DNA of 64,000 bases, from assembly GCF_900172375.1 (NCBI RefSeq), contig NZ_FWFS01000011.1:62001-126000 (forward strand), in the 5' to 3' direction. Of the stretch, positions 7,271 to 14,789 are shown in pieces. The position numbers and the translations under genes were made by a program. The notes below the pieces were generated by a model. That model made no database searches and was not told the origin of the DNA. It worked only from the letters and a program-made list of their open reading frames with translations. This stretch comes from Aquimixticola soesokkakensis. Lineage in GTDB: Bacteria; Pseudomonadota; Alphaproteobacteria; Rhodobacterales; Rhodobacteraceae. Within the stretch, counting starts at the first letter, position 1. Each line of letters begins with the position of its first letter.

Positions 7271-8449
7271 ATGGACGAAATTGCGCGCGATCAACTGAGC
7301 GGCTCATTGCGGCGCGGTGCGGTCAAAAAGAACGTTGCAGCGATCCATGTGTCGGGCAAGCTCACGCTTTTGCAGCGCAAGCTGTCCAATGTCTTGTTGC
7401 TCAACGCCTATGACACGCTCATCAGCCAGCCGGTGCATCACATCGATGCACGCACCCTGACGATGATGATCGGGTATAATTCCAACGATATGGAGACCCT
7501 GAAACAGTCGCTGCGCGGCCTTGCGGAAACCGTCGCCGAGTGGGACATGCTCGATGCTGACGGGCAACAGGAATGGGGCGTGTCGTCGCTGTTGAGCTAT
7601 GCCAAGCTCAAGAGCGGCATCTGCGAATATGCCTATTCTCCGGCGCTGGCAGAAAAGTTGAACGACCCCAAGGTTTTCGCCCTCATCAACCTCAATATCC
7701 AGCGCCGCTTTACCAGCGGTCACGCTTTGGCGCTGTATGAAAACTGCTACCGTTTCGTGCGGACCGGATCGACGGGGTGGTGGTCGCTGGATCTGTTCCG
7801 CCGTCTCATGGGGGTCGCCGATAGCCCCTATTACGAGGTCTTCAAACATCTTAACGCCAAAGTCATCAAACCGGCGGTGGCCGAGGTGAACAAGACCTCC
7901 AACATCGTGGTGACGCCGGAGACGCGCAAAATGGGGCGCTCGGTTACCGATATCCGCTTCAAGATTGCCGAAAACCCCCAGCTTTCGATTCTCGATCTTG
8001 ATGACGGGGAAGGCCTGCGGGCCTCGCCGGTCTATGGGCGGCTGGTGGCTCTGGGCGTGAGCGACCGTTTGGCGCGCCAGTGGGTCAAGGAACATGGCGA
8101 AGACTATGTGCGCGGCAAGTTGGACTATGTCGCCGGACAGGGCGGGGTGAAAAACGCGGTGGGCTATCTCAAGGCGGCGCTGACCGAGGATTTCGGCAGC
8201 ACGGTTTCGCCGCGAAACCCCGGCGTCCCGCAAGCGCCCGTCAGTGATCGCGGCAAGCGTTTGGCGCGGGTGCGCGACCTTGCCGCCGCGCGCACGCCGA
8301 CCCAGCGCGATGCGGACAAGCGGTTGTTCGGCTCAAAGCTTGAGGGGGCTGCGCGCGATGATTTCGAGCGGCACGGCTGGATGTCGGCGCTGAATGCCCG
8401 CGCGATTGAGGCTTTTTGGGAAGACCTCGTTCCCGGAGCGTTCGAGTGA
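7271..8449 (+). CDS. rep: Replication initiation protein (Rep_3/RepB type)
   Basis: This protein of about 392 residues has the winged-helix layout of Rep_3 plasmid initiators: LTLLQRKLSNVLLLNAYDTL near the N-terminus, then LKSGICEYAYSPALAEKL, RRFTSGHALALYENCYRF and VADSPYYEVFKHLNAKVIKPAVAEVNK. The start was placed at MDEIARDQLSG (7271). A GTG at 7217 would add 18 residues, but neither has a strong ribosome site, so the start is uncertain. It binds the iteron-like repeats upstream and opens the origin. It is divergent from parAB. Its last bases overlap the start of an AMP-forming ligase as GTGA, which is unusual for an initiator gene. A candidate parS (8203-8219) lies in its C-terminal third. 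Confidence 0.85.
   Translation: MDEIARDQLSGSLRRGAVKKNVAAIHVSGKLTLLQRKLSNVLLLNAYDTLISQPVHHIDARTLTMMIGYNSNDMETLKQSLRGLAETVAEWDMLDADGQQEWGVSSLLSYAKLKSGICEYAYSPALAEKLNDPKVFALINLNIQRRFTSGHALALYENCYRFVRTGSTGWWSLDLFRRLMGVADSPYYEVFKHLNAKVIKPAVAEVNKTSNIVVTPETRKMGRSVTDIRFKIAENPQLSILDLDDGEGLRASPVYGRLVALGVSDRLARQWVKEHGEDYVRGKLDYVAGQGGVKNAVGYLKAALTEDFGSTVSPRNPGVPQAPVSDRGKRLARVRDLAAARTPTQRDADKRLFGSKLEGAARDDFERHGWMSALNARAIEAFWEDLVPGAFE
8203..8219. promoter_or_regulatory. Candidate parS palindrome, copy 3 (inside rep)
   Basis: GGTTTCGC-C-GCGAAACC is a perfect 8-bp-arm palindrome and the reverse complement of the parA copy. It encodes V-S-P-R-N in a protein unrelated to ParA, so protein-level homology does not explain it. 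Confidence 0.6.
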
Positions 8450-9588
8450 CAGGGCCGCGCTTTGTCTGGGACCCGCGCGCGCAGCTGAGCGTGCCCGCAG
8501 GGGGGGAGCACTGCGCGCGCGCCGTGATCGCCGCAATACAGGCGGGGGCGGATTTCGCGATGAGCCCGCAGGGGGTGACGCGCCTGCCCTCCGCGCGGGG
8601 GGTGTTTCACAGCCGCAGCGGCGGCACGACGGGGGCGCCCAAAACCATCGCCCGCAGCCACGCCTCGTGGATCGCGAGTTTCGAAATGTCGCGCGCGGCT
8701 TTGGCGGTCGCGGCGCGCGATGTCTATGCGGTTTTGAGCGGGCCGGAGCATTCACTGGGTCTTTACGCTTTGGTGGAAGCGGGACATCTGGGCGCTGATC
8801 TTCACGTGCTGGCGGGGCTGCGACCACGCACGCAGCGCGCCGCTTTGGCGCAGGCGCAGGTGAGTGTGCTCTATGCCACGCCAACGCAGTTGCGGCTGCT
8901 CTGCGATGCGGGGGAGGGGGCGATTGCTGCGGTGCGGCATGTGCTGTGCGGCGGCGGGAAATTGCCCGCCGGCCTGCGCGACGCGGTGGCACGGCTGTTT
9001 CCCAACGCGCGCCTGCGCGAATTTTACGGTACCTCGGAAACCAGTTTTATCGCGTGGGACGCGGGGGGCGACGTGCCCGAGGGCGCTGTCGGCACAGCCT
9101 ATCCGCAGGTCGAGATCGACATCCGCCGCTTTGATGGCACCAGCGGCGAGATCTGGGTGCGCAGCCCCTATCTGTTCGAGGGCTACGCCGCAGGCGACAG
9201 TGCCGACACCCGATGGGAGGGCGGATTCCTGAGTGTCGGGGAACGCGGAACGCTGGATGCGCAGGGGCATCTGTTCGTGGCCGGACGGCAGAACCGGATG
9301 GTGACCATCGCCGATCAAAACGTGTTTCCCGAGGACATCGAAGCCTTGGTGATGGGGGCGGGCGGTGTGGCGCTTTGTGCGGCGATGCCGGTGACGGATA
9401 CGCGGCGGGGCACGCGGCTGGTGCTGGTTGTCGGCGGCGACGCTGTCGATGACGCGGCGCTTTTGGCGCTGTGTCGGGCGCGGCTTCATCCGTTGGCGGT
9501 GCCACGGCGGGTGATCCGTCTGAGCGACTTCCCGCAGCTTGCCTCGGGCAAGCCGGACCTGCGGGCGATTGCGGAGCGGATCGCATGA
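8446..9588 (+). CDS. Short AMP-forming acyl-CoA synthetase/ligase
   Basis: This 380-residue member of the AMP-binding (ANL) superfamily carries the P-loop SGGTTGAPK (58-66), the aromatic motif EFYGTSETS, the hinge region GERGTLDAQGHLFVAGR, NVFPEDIEALV, and the catalytic lysine in ASGKPDL near the C-terminus. It is well short of the usual 480-550 residues, with the N-terminal subdomain reduced. The GTG at 8446 was chosen because it overlaps the rep stop (GTGA) and has CGGAG upstream. It overlaps the thiolase as ATGA. Bacillus subtilis has a similar ligase-thiolase pair (yhfT-yhfS) with a bioY gene under biotin control, and here a bioMNY operon converges on this pair. It probably activates a carboxylic acid linked to biotin or its precursors; the substrate is unknown. 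Confidence 0.8.
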   Translation: MTGPRFVWDPRAQLSVPAGGEHCARAVIAAIQAGADFAMSPQGVTRLPSARGVFHSRSGGTTGAPKTIARSHASWIASFEMSRAALAVAARDVYAVLSGPEHSLGLYALVEAGHLGADLHVLAGLRPRTQRAALAQAQVSVLYATPTQLRLLCDAGEGAIAAVRHVLCGGGKLPAGLRDAVARLFPNARLREFYGTSETSFIAWDAGGDVPEGAVGTAYPQVEIDIRRFDGTSGEIWVRSPYLFEGYAAGDSADTRWEGGFLSVGERGTLDAQGHLFVAGRQNRMVTIADQNVFPEDIEALVMGAGGVALCAAMPVTDTRRGTRLVLVVGGDAVDDAALLALCRARLHPLAVPRRVIRLSDFPQLASGKPDLRAIAERIA

Positions 9589-10703
9589 GCGGTGTGTGGA
9601 TCACCGGGGCGGCGCGCACGCCGGTGGTGCCGCGTGGCGGGGCCCTGGCGCGCCTCGAGCTGCCCGATCTTGGCGCACCGGTGGTGCGCGCGGCGCTGGC
9701 GCAGGCCGGTCTGGACGCGGGTCAGGTGGGGGAGGTGATCCTGTCCAACGCCCTGGGCGGGGGCGGTAATCCGGCGCGGCTGGTGGCGCTGGCGGCCGGA
9801 TTGCCCGAGCGGGTCGCGGGTCTGAGCATTGACCGGCAATGCGCGGGGGGGCTGGATGCGCTGGTTTTGGGGGCGGCGCTGATCCGCGCGGGACAGGCCG
9901 AGGTGGTCGTTGCGGGCGGGGTCGAAAGCTATTCGCGCCGCCCGTTGCGCCTGCGCACCGATCCCGACGGCGGCGCACCCGTGGCCTTCGAGCGTCCGCC
10001 CTTTACGCCCTGGCCCGCGCGCGACCCCGAGATGGTCGATGCCGCGCAGGCGCAGGCGCAGCGGTTGGGAATCAGCCGCGCGGCGCAGGACGACTGGGCC
10101 ATCGAGAGCCATCGCAAGGCGCGGGCGGCGCGGTTTGGCGCGGGCGAGATCGTGCCGCTGGCGGGGGCAACGCGCGATGCGTTTACGCGCAATTTATCGC
10201 CCCGCCTTTGTGCCCGCGCGCCGATGGTGAGCGCGACGATCAGCGCGGCGACCGCGGCGGTGGCCGCGGATGGGGCGGCGTTCTGCGTGCTGGTGTCGGA
10301 TCGCGTGGCGCAGCAATCGGGCGCAATGCAGGCGGTGGAATATCTGGACGGTGTCACGCTTGGGGGCGATCCCGAATGTCCGGGCGTGGCCCCCGTGGCG
10401 GCGATCAAAGCGGTGCTGTCAGGGCAGGGGATGGGCGCGCGCGATCTGGCGGTTGCCGAAATCATGGAAGCCTACAGCGTGCAGGCGATGGCCTGCGTCG
10501 AGCTTGCCGCTCTGGCGCACGGCATCGTCAATCGCGGCGGCGGCGCCTTGGCGCGGGGTCATCCCATCGGGGCCTCGGGGACGATCAACGCGGTGCGTCT
10601 GGTGCATGAACTCTGTGCGCAGCCCTGTGGGGCCGTGGGCGTGGCGGCGATTGCGGCGGCGGGCGGATTGGGGACGGCGGTGCTTATGCGTCGAAGCCGC
10701 TGA
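9585..10703 (+). CDS. Thiolase-family protein with altered active site
   Basis: This 372-residue protein has the acetyl-CoA acetyltransferase fold: RTPVVPRGG, nucleophile Cys86 in DRQCAGG, and His326 in GHPIGASG. Two further conserved positions differ from the family. The second active-site Cys (usually in CxGGGxG) is Ala357 in AIAAAGGLG, and the Asn of the NEAF loop is Met294 in IMEAYSVQ. Ordinary reversible thiolysis may therefore be lost, and a one-way condensation or transfer is possible. It starts by ATGA overlap with the ligase gene. Its end overlaps the convergent nitroreductase end by 20 bases. The YhfS-like pairing with bioY suggests a biotin-related role. The function of this pair is not established. 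Confidence 0.82.
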   Translation: MSGVWITGAARTPVVPRGGALARLELPDLGAPVVRAALAQAGLDAGQVGEVILSNALGGGGNPARLVALAAGLPERVAGLSIDRQCAGGLDALVLGAALIRAGQAEVVVAGGVESYSRRPLRLRTDPDGGAPVAFERPPFTPWPARDPEMVDAAQAQAQRLGISRAAQDDWAIESHRKARAARFGAGEIVPLAGATRDAFTRNLSPRLCARAPMVSATISAATAAVAADGAAFCVLVSDRVAQQSGAMQAVEYLDGVTLGGDPECPGVAPVAAIKAVLSGQGMGARDLAVAEIMEAYSVQAMACVELAALAHGIVNRGGGALARGHPIGASGTINAVRLVHELCAQPCGAVGVAAIAAAGGLGTAVLMRRSR

Positions 10704-11373
10704 GGGTTGCAAAGGCCTCCAGCGGCGCGCGTTCGGTGCGCAGGGTGTTGACGGCGGCCTGCGGATCGGCGCGGCCCAAGGCAAGGCCGCAGACCACCAT
10801 TTCGTCCTCGGGCAGGGCGAGATGGGCATGGGCAAGATCGGCGTAATTGGCCAATGCGCCGATGCCGCAGGTCGCAAAGCCGCGCGCCTGGGCGGCCATC
10901 ATCAGCGCCATCAGCGCAAGGCCGAGGTCCATGAAACAGCCTTTGCCCATGGCGGGGTCGATGGTCACGACCACCCCCACGGGGGCGTCGAAGAAGCGGT
11001 AGTTGGCGGCAAATTGCGCACGCCGCCCCGCAAGGTCGCGCCGTTCGATGCCGAGGGTTTGGTAGAGGCCGAACCCCGCAGCGCGCTGGCGCGCTTTCAG
11101 AACGCCCGGCATGGGGTCGGGAAAGTAGGAATATTGCGAGACGGGCGCGCGGTTTTGCGCGGCGGCCTCGGTGAGGCATGCGCACAGCTGGGCCAGCGGG
11201 GCACCTGTGAGGGCGTGGAATTTCCCCGGTTGCAGGTTGGCGCCCGAGGGCGCGCTGCGCGCGGTTTCCAGAATGGCGACCACATCGGCGCGCGGCACCG
11301 GATCGCGCAGGAAGCCGCGCACGGAGTGGCGCTGCCGCAAGAGGGTTTCTATCGCAGCAGCGCTTTGGGTCAT
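10684..11373 (-). CDS. Nitroreductase-family FMN oxidoreductase
   Basis: This 229-residue protein has the FMN-binding start RRHS-type motif RQRHSVRGFL (about 13-22), SAPSGANLQPG and the C-terminal GLALGRADP of NADH/NADPH nitroreductases. It probably acts as a cytoplasmic FMN-dependent dimer. Its start overlaps the bioY stop (ATGA), so it is the last gene of the bioMNY operon. Nitroreductases are not part of the known ECF biotin importer, and its role in the operon is unclear. It might reduce a biotin oxidation product or a related heterocycle, but that is speculation. It converges on and slightly overlaps the thiolase gene. Confidence 0.82.
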   Translation of the reverse strand: MTQSAAAIETLLRQRHSVRGFLRDPVPRADVVAILETARSAPSGANLQPGKFHALTGAPLAQLCACLTEAAAQNRAPVSQYSYFPDPMPGVLKARQRAAGFGLYQTLGIERRDLAGRRAQFAANYRFFDAPVGVVVTIDPAMGKGCFMDLGLALMALMMAAQARGFATCGIGALANYADLAHAHLALPEDEMVVCGLALGRADPQAAVNTLRTERAPLEAFATLSGFDA

Positions 11374-11912
11374 GCGCGCGAAAGCAGGCTGTCGGGGCGC
11401 GCTTTGGCAAGGCCGGAGGTGATGCCGCCGGCCAGCACGGCCTTGATGATATCGCCGGGGATAAAGGCGGTGACGAGCAGCGCGGCTTCGGGGAAGGTTT
11501 TGCCCAGCATCAGCGCAAGGCCCATCGCGCCAAAGACATAGAGCACGACCACACCGCCGATGATCGATGCCACGGAGGCGACGAGGGGGAGGGGGCCTTT
11601 CCAGCGCTCGACGATCAGGCCGGTGGTGAAGGCGGCGATGGGAAAGCCGACGAGAAAGCCGACGGTGGGCGAGGCAAAGACGCCCAGACCGCCGCGTCCC
11701 CCCGCCAGAAGCGGCAGGCCGAGTGCGACGAGCGCGAGGAAGAGCAGCACCGCCAGCGCGCCGCGTTTGGCGCCCAGAACCGTGCCGCAGAGCATCACGG
11801 CGAGGGATTGTGCGGTGATCGGCACGCCAAAGCCGAGGGTAACGGCGGGAAGAAATCCGAGGGCGGCGATAAGTGCTGCAAAAAGGGCGATACGGGCGAT
11901 GTTGCGTTCCAT
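11370..11912 (-). CDS. bioY: Biotin transporter substrate-specific subunit BioY
   Basis: This 180-residue, six-helix integral membrane protein binds biotin for ECF-type uptake. The family pattern is clear: VPITAQSLAVMLCGTVLGAKRGALAVLLFLALVALGLPL and GGRGGLGVFASPTVGFLVGFP, then the final FIPGDIIKAVLAG. The start at 11912 (MERNIARIAL) gives the usual length. It lies eight bases downstream of bioN and overlaps the nitroreductase start. BioY can work alone or with the BioM ATPase and BioN transmembrane protein, both encoded here. Confidence 0.95.
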   Translation of the reverse strand: MERNIARIALFAALIAALGFLPAVTLGFGVPITAQSLAVMLCGTVLGAKRGALAVLLFLALVALGLPLLAGGRGGLGVFASPTVGFLVGFPIAAFTTGLIVERWKGPLPLVASVASIIGGVVVLYVFGAMGLALMLGKTFPEAALLVTAFIPGDIIKAVLAGGITSGLAKARPDSLLSRA

Positions 11913-11920
11913 GAAATGTC

Positions 11921-12562
11921 CTATTTCGGGAATGACGATGGGTTGGGTGGTGATGTTGGGGGAGGTTCTAAGCCGCCGCGGGCGCGCAAGGCAAGCGCGA
12001 CGTGATCGGCGTCGTCGAGGGCAAGGGCTGCCATCGGGGTGATGATTTTCCAGCTGGGGCGGCGGCGGGCACGGGCGCGCCAGGCCTCGGCGAGGCGTTC
12101 GCCTTTGTGGGTGAGGGCAGGGGTAAAGCGGATCACCAGCGCGATGGACAGTTCGATCGCGCGCGTGGAAAGCCCCAGTTTGCGCAGTGGCGTGAGCAGC
12201 CACGACAGCACGGCGATCATGTCGCTGAGCGGCGTGGTCATGGTGACGAAATTGGCCAGAGCCACGGCATTGATGAGGCGCAGGCTGATGGTCAGGCCGG
12301 CGGCGATTTCGCCGCTGATCCCGTGCCACAGGGCAATCACGAGGAGGAAGGGCCACAGGGGGCGCAGGCTGGTGATCCCGGCGCGGGCAAAAAGCGGGCC
12401 TGCGCTGAGGTAGAGCGCGGCGGTGGCGACGCAGGCGAGGCCGAGGGGCGCGGGGGCACTGACGGCGAAGAGGGCGAGAGTTGTCAGCGGCAGCGCCGCG
12501 AGTTTGACGCCCGCGGGGAGGCGGTGCGCCCAGATTTTAGTCGGGGAGGTCAGCGAGATCAT
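11921..12562 (-). CDS. bioN: Energy-coupling factor transmembrane protein BioN
   Basis: This 213-residue membrane protein is the T-component of the biotin ECF transporter. It has about five hydrophobic segments and the cytoplasmic coupling region RLAEAWRARARRRPSW (the ECF T-component Ala-Arg motif, about residues 160-175). It starts at MISLTSPTKIW, inside the 3' end of bioM (26-base overlap), so translation is coupled. A Pro-rich tail ends the protein. It transmits ATP-driven movement from BioM to BioY. Confidence 0.9.
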   Translation of the reverse strand: MISLTSPTKIWAHRLPAGVKLAALPLTTLALFAVSAPAPLGLACVATAALYLSAGPLFARAGITSLRPLWPFLLVIALWHGISGEIAAGLTISLRLINAVALANFVTMTTPLSDMIAVLSWLLTPLRKLGLSTRAIELSIALVIRFTPALTHKGERLAEAWRARARRRPSWKIITPMAALALDDADHVALALRARGGLEPPPTSPPNPSSFPK

Positions 12563-13277
12563 CGAGCGCCCCCCAGTCGTGCATCTGCGCCACGAAGGGG
12601 GGCAGGACGGTCGCGGGCGGGCCATCGGCGCGGATTTTGCCCCCGTCAACCCAGATCACGCGGTCGAAATCCGCGAGCGCGTCGGGGTCGTGGGTGATCA
12701 GCACGACGGTGGTGTCGATCCGCGCGACATAGCGTTGCAGTTGCAGGCGGGTGGCGATGTCGAGGCCCGAATAGGGTTCGTCGAGCAGCACGGTTTTGGG
12801 GGCCATCGCCAGAACGGCCATCAGGCAGACCAGTTGTTTCTGCCCCTGCGAGAGGGTGTGGGTCGCGGCATCTTCCCAGTGGGATTTATTGAATTTCGAC
12901 AGGATGTCAGTGACTTGCGTGGCGACTTGGGATTTGGAGCGGCCCAGTTGCAACAGGCCGAAGGCCAGTTCTTCGCGCACGGTGGGAAAGATGATCTGAT
13001 GGTCGGGGTTTTGAAACAGGATGCCGATGTTGCGCAGCGCTGCCTTGCGGTCGTGCATCATGTCGGCGCCGTTCAGGGTCGCGGTGCCGCTTGTGGGGGG
13101 GATCAACCCTGCGAGCACCCGCGCGAGGGTGGTTTTGCCCGAACCGTTGCGCCCGATGATGCCGATGCGCCGCTCGTTGGCCGTCAAGGTGATGCCGTCC
13201 AGCAGGGTGCGCCCCGACAGGCGCAGCGTCAGGTCGCGCAGGTCGAACTGCGGGGCGGGAGTGGATGTGGCACGCAA
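12537..13277 (-). CDS. bioM: Biotin ECF transporter ATPase BioM
   Basis: This ABC ATPase has about 246 residues, with Walker A GRNGSGKTT, Q-loop LFQNPDHQIIFPTV, signature LSQGQKQ and Walker B TVLLDEPYSGLD. QNPDHQIIFPTVREE is characteristic of ECF (BioM/CbiO/EcfA) ATPases. No ATG precedes the conserved region. I place the start at the TTG at 13277 (LRATSTPAPQ), nine bases after GGAG; longer forms would read through Pro/Arg-rich DNA containing a tandem repeat. It is the first gene of a bioM-bioN-bioY-nitroreductase operon. No BioR-like or BirA-like box was recognised upstream. Confidence 0.9.
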   Translation of the reverse strand: MRATSTPAPQFDLRDLTLRLSGRTLLDGITLTANERRIGIIGRNGSGKTTLARVLAGLIPPTSGTATLNGADMMHDRKAALRNIGILFQNPDHQIIFPTVREELAFGLLQLGRSKSQVATQVTDILSKFNKSHWEDAATHTLSQGQKQLVCLMAVLAMAPKTVLLDEPYSGLDIATRLQLQRYVARIDTTVVLITHDPDALADFDRVIWVDGGKIRADGPPATVLPPFVAQMHDWGALDDLADLPD

Positions 13278-13361
13278 GAGCTTTTGCTCCAAAGAGGGAT
13301 CAACGGGGTGTAACGCATCTGTGCAAAGCAGAAATCCCGACAAAGGTCGAGGCGGCGCGGC

Positions 13362-13450
13362 GATTTTGCGCGACCGAAGGGGGCAGGGGCGCGTTGATTG
13401 CGCGACCGAAGGGGCAGGGGCGCGTTGATTGCGCGCCTGAAGGGGGCAGA
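13362..13450. repeat. 31-bp tandem repeat (about 2.7 copies) upstream of bioM
   Basis: The unit TTGATTGCGCGACCGAAGGG plus GCAGGGGCGCG is seen at 13394-13424, with near-complete copies before (from about 13362) and after (13425-13450). It lies in the 387-base gap between bioM (-) and the GAF gene (+), which otherwise holds only their promoters and no convincing gene. It is too short and too few in copies for a CRISPR. Confidence 0.7.
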
Positions 13451-13664
13451 GGGGGGGTGCATAGAAATCCGGCACTTGGGCCAAAAGCGGATTTTGGCGG
13501 GTGTCGGCGCGGTTTTCGGGACGCTTTCAGGTGACAGGGCCGTGGACTGACCCTAACGTAAAGGGGTGTTGGACCCAAGGGCTTGCGGCGCGATGGCGTG
13601 GCAGAACCCCGCAGAACCCCTTGGAAACGGACGGGTTTTGCCCCTAAACTGGACTGGAAACATT

Positions 13665-14609
13665 ATGAGTGCGATTGCCGAAGCTCCCCCCAAAACATTC
13701 ATTCACGTCGCCGAGGTCTGGGTGCCGATGGATGGCGTCTTGCAGCAGAAATCCGGCCTTTATTCGACCAAACCCGAGTTTGCCAAAGCGTCGGTCAAGG
13801 AATCCTTTGCCAAGGGGGAGGGTCTTCCGGGCAAGGCATGGGCAGAGGCGCGGCCGGTTGTTTTGAAGGAATTCGACGGCTCCTATTTCAAACGCAGCGA
13901 GGCGGCAAAAGCGGCCGGTCTGACCAGTGCCGTGGCGATTCCGGTCTTTGCCGGCGAGACGCTGAAAGCGGTGCTGGTGGTTCTTTGCGGCGATGATGCG
14001 GCCCATGCGGGCGCGATCGAACTTTGGGGGCAGACGGGTGACTGTCTGGCGCTGGAGGATGGCTATTACGGTACGGCGGCGGCGTTTGCGGGCCTGTCCA
14101 AAGAGGTGACTTTTCCGCGCGGTCGCGGGCTTGTTGGCGGGGTTTGGGCCGCGCATACGCCGGTGTTGATGCGCGATCTGGGCGCATCCTACGGGTTTTT
14201 GCGGGCGCAGGGCGCGCGCGAGGCCGGTTTGACGACGGGCATCGGCCTGCCTGTCGAGGTTCCGGGCGCGCGCGACTATGTGCTGACGCTTTTGTCGTCG
14301 CAAGACACCCCCATCGCGCGGCGGTTCGAGATTTGGGATGCGCGCCCCGAGCTTGTGGGGACGACGCAAAAAGCGCTGCGCATGGACGGGATCTGCGCCA
14401 TCGAGGGTCTGCTGTGCCCGCGCGAAAACCCCCCAACGGATGCGGTGAGTATCGGCGCCTGGCAAGGGCCGGTCGGGCAGGTGCTTGGGTCTGGATTGCC
14501 CTATGTGCAGGGCACAAGCACGGGCTTGCCCGAGGGCTACGGGTCGATGATGGCGCTGCCGATCTATCGCGACGGCGCGCTGACCCATATCGTGGCGTGG
14601 TATTTGTAA
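13665..14609 (+). CDS. GAF-domain protein, probably tandem GAF
   Basis: This 314-residue soluble protein carries at least two GAF-like segments. The repeated pattern is KGEGLPGKAWAEARPVVLKEF...AAKAAGLTSAVAIPVF (about residues 48-105) and GRGLVGGVWAAHTPVLMRDL...AREAGLTTGIGLPVEV (about 145-210). A third, partial domain follows. There is no output domain (kinase, cyclase, HTH) and no membrane segment. The start was placed at MSAIAEAPPKTF. It stands alone, divergent from bioM, so it may sense a small ligand for a partner elsewhere. Ligand and partner are unknown. Confidence 0.65.
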   Translation: MSAIAEAPPKTFIHVAEVWVPMDGVLQQKSGLYSTKPEFAKASVKESFAKGEGLPGKAWAEARPVVLKEFDGSYFKRSEAAKAAGLTSAVAIPVFAGETLKAVLVVLCGDDAAHAGAIELWGQTGDCLALEDGYYGTAAAFAGLSKEVTFPRGRGLVGGVWAAHTPVLMRDLGASYGFLRAQGAREAGLTTGIGLPVEVPGARDYVLTLLSSQDTPIARRFEIWDARPELVGTTQKALRMDGICAIEGLLCPRENPPTDAVSIGAWQGPVGQVLGSGLPYVQGTSTGLPEGYGSMMALPIYRDGALTHIVAWYL

Positions 14610-14789
14610 CACCCATCCCATCGGCGGGGGCGGCGGCGCGCGTCGCATCCCCCGATCCGGTGCCAGAGGCGCAGTTCCCCGCAAGCGTCGATCCATAGCG
14701 CAATATCAAATTCTTATAGACGCAGGCTAACGCTTGATCCTTTTGTCGAGACTGCATTGTGTGAGGCAGCGACAAAAATGGAGAATACA

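Noticed and set aside
4167-8449. repABC-type replication module
   Set aside because: Gene order is divergent (parAB against rep) and the initiator is of Rep_3 type, not RepC.
10684-10703. Frameshift or fusion between thiolase and nitroreductase ends
   Set aside because: They are convergent genes whose ends simply overlap by 20 bases; both proteins have normal C-termini.
13362-13450. CRISPR-like array
   Set aside because: Units are directly abutting without spacers, fewer than three copies, and no cas genes are nearby.
13278-13484. Longer N-terminus for bioM, or bioM as a pseudogene lacking a start
   Set aside because: The upstream extension is Pro/Arg-rich and runs through a tandem repeat. 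A TTG with GGAG at the right distance gives a normal-length intact ATPase.
13278-13664. Biotin regulator (BioR or BirA) box before bioM
   Set aside because: I looked for TTAT-N2-ATAA-like or BirA-like palindromes and found none that was convincing.
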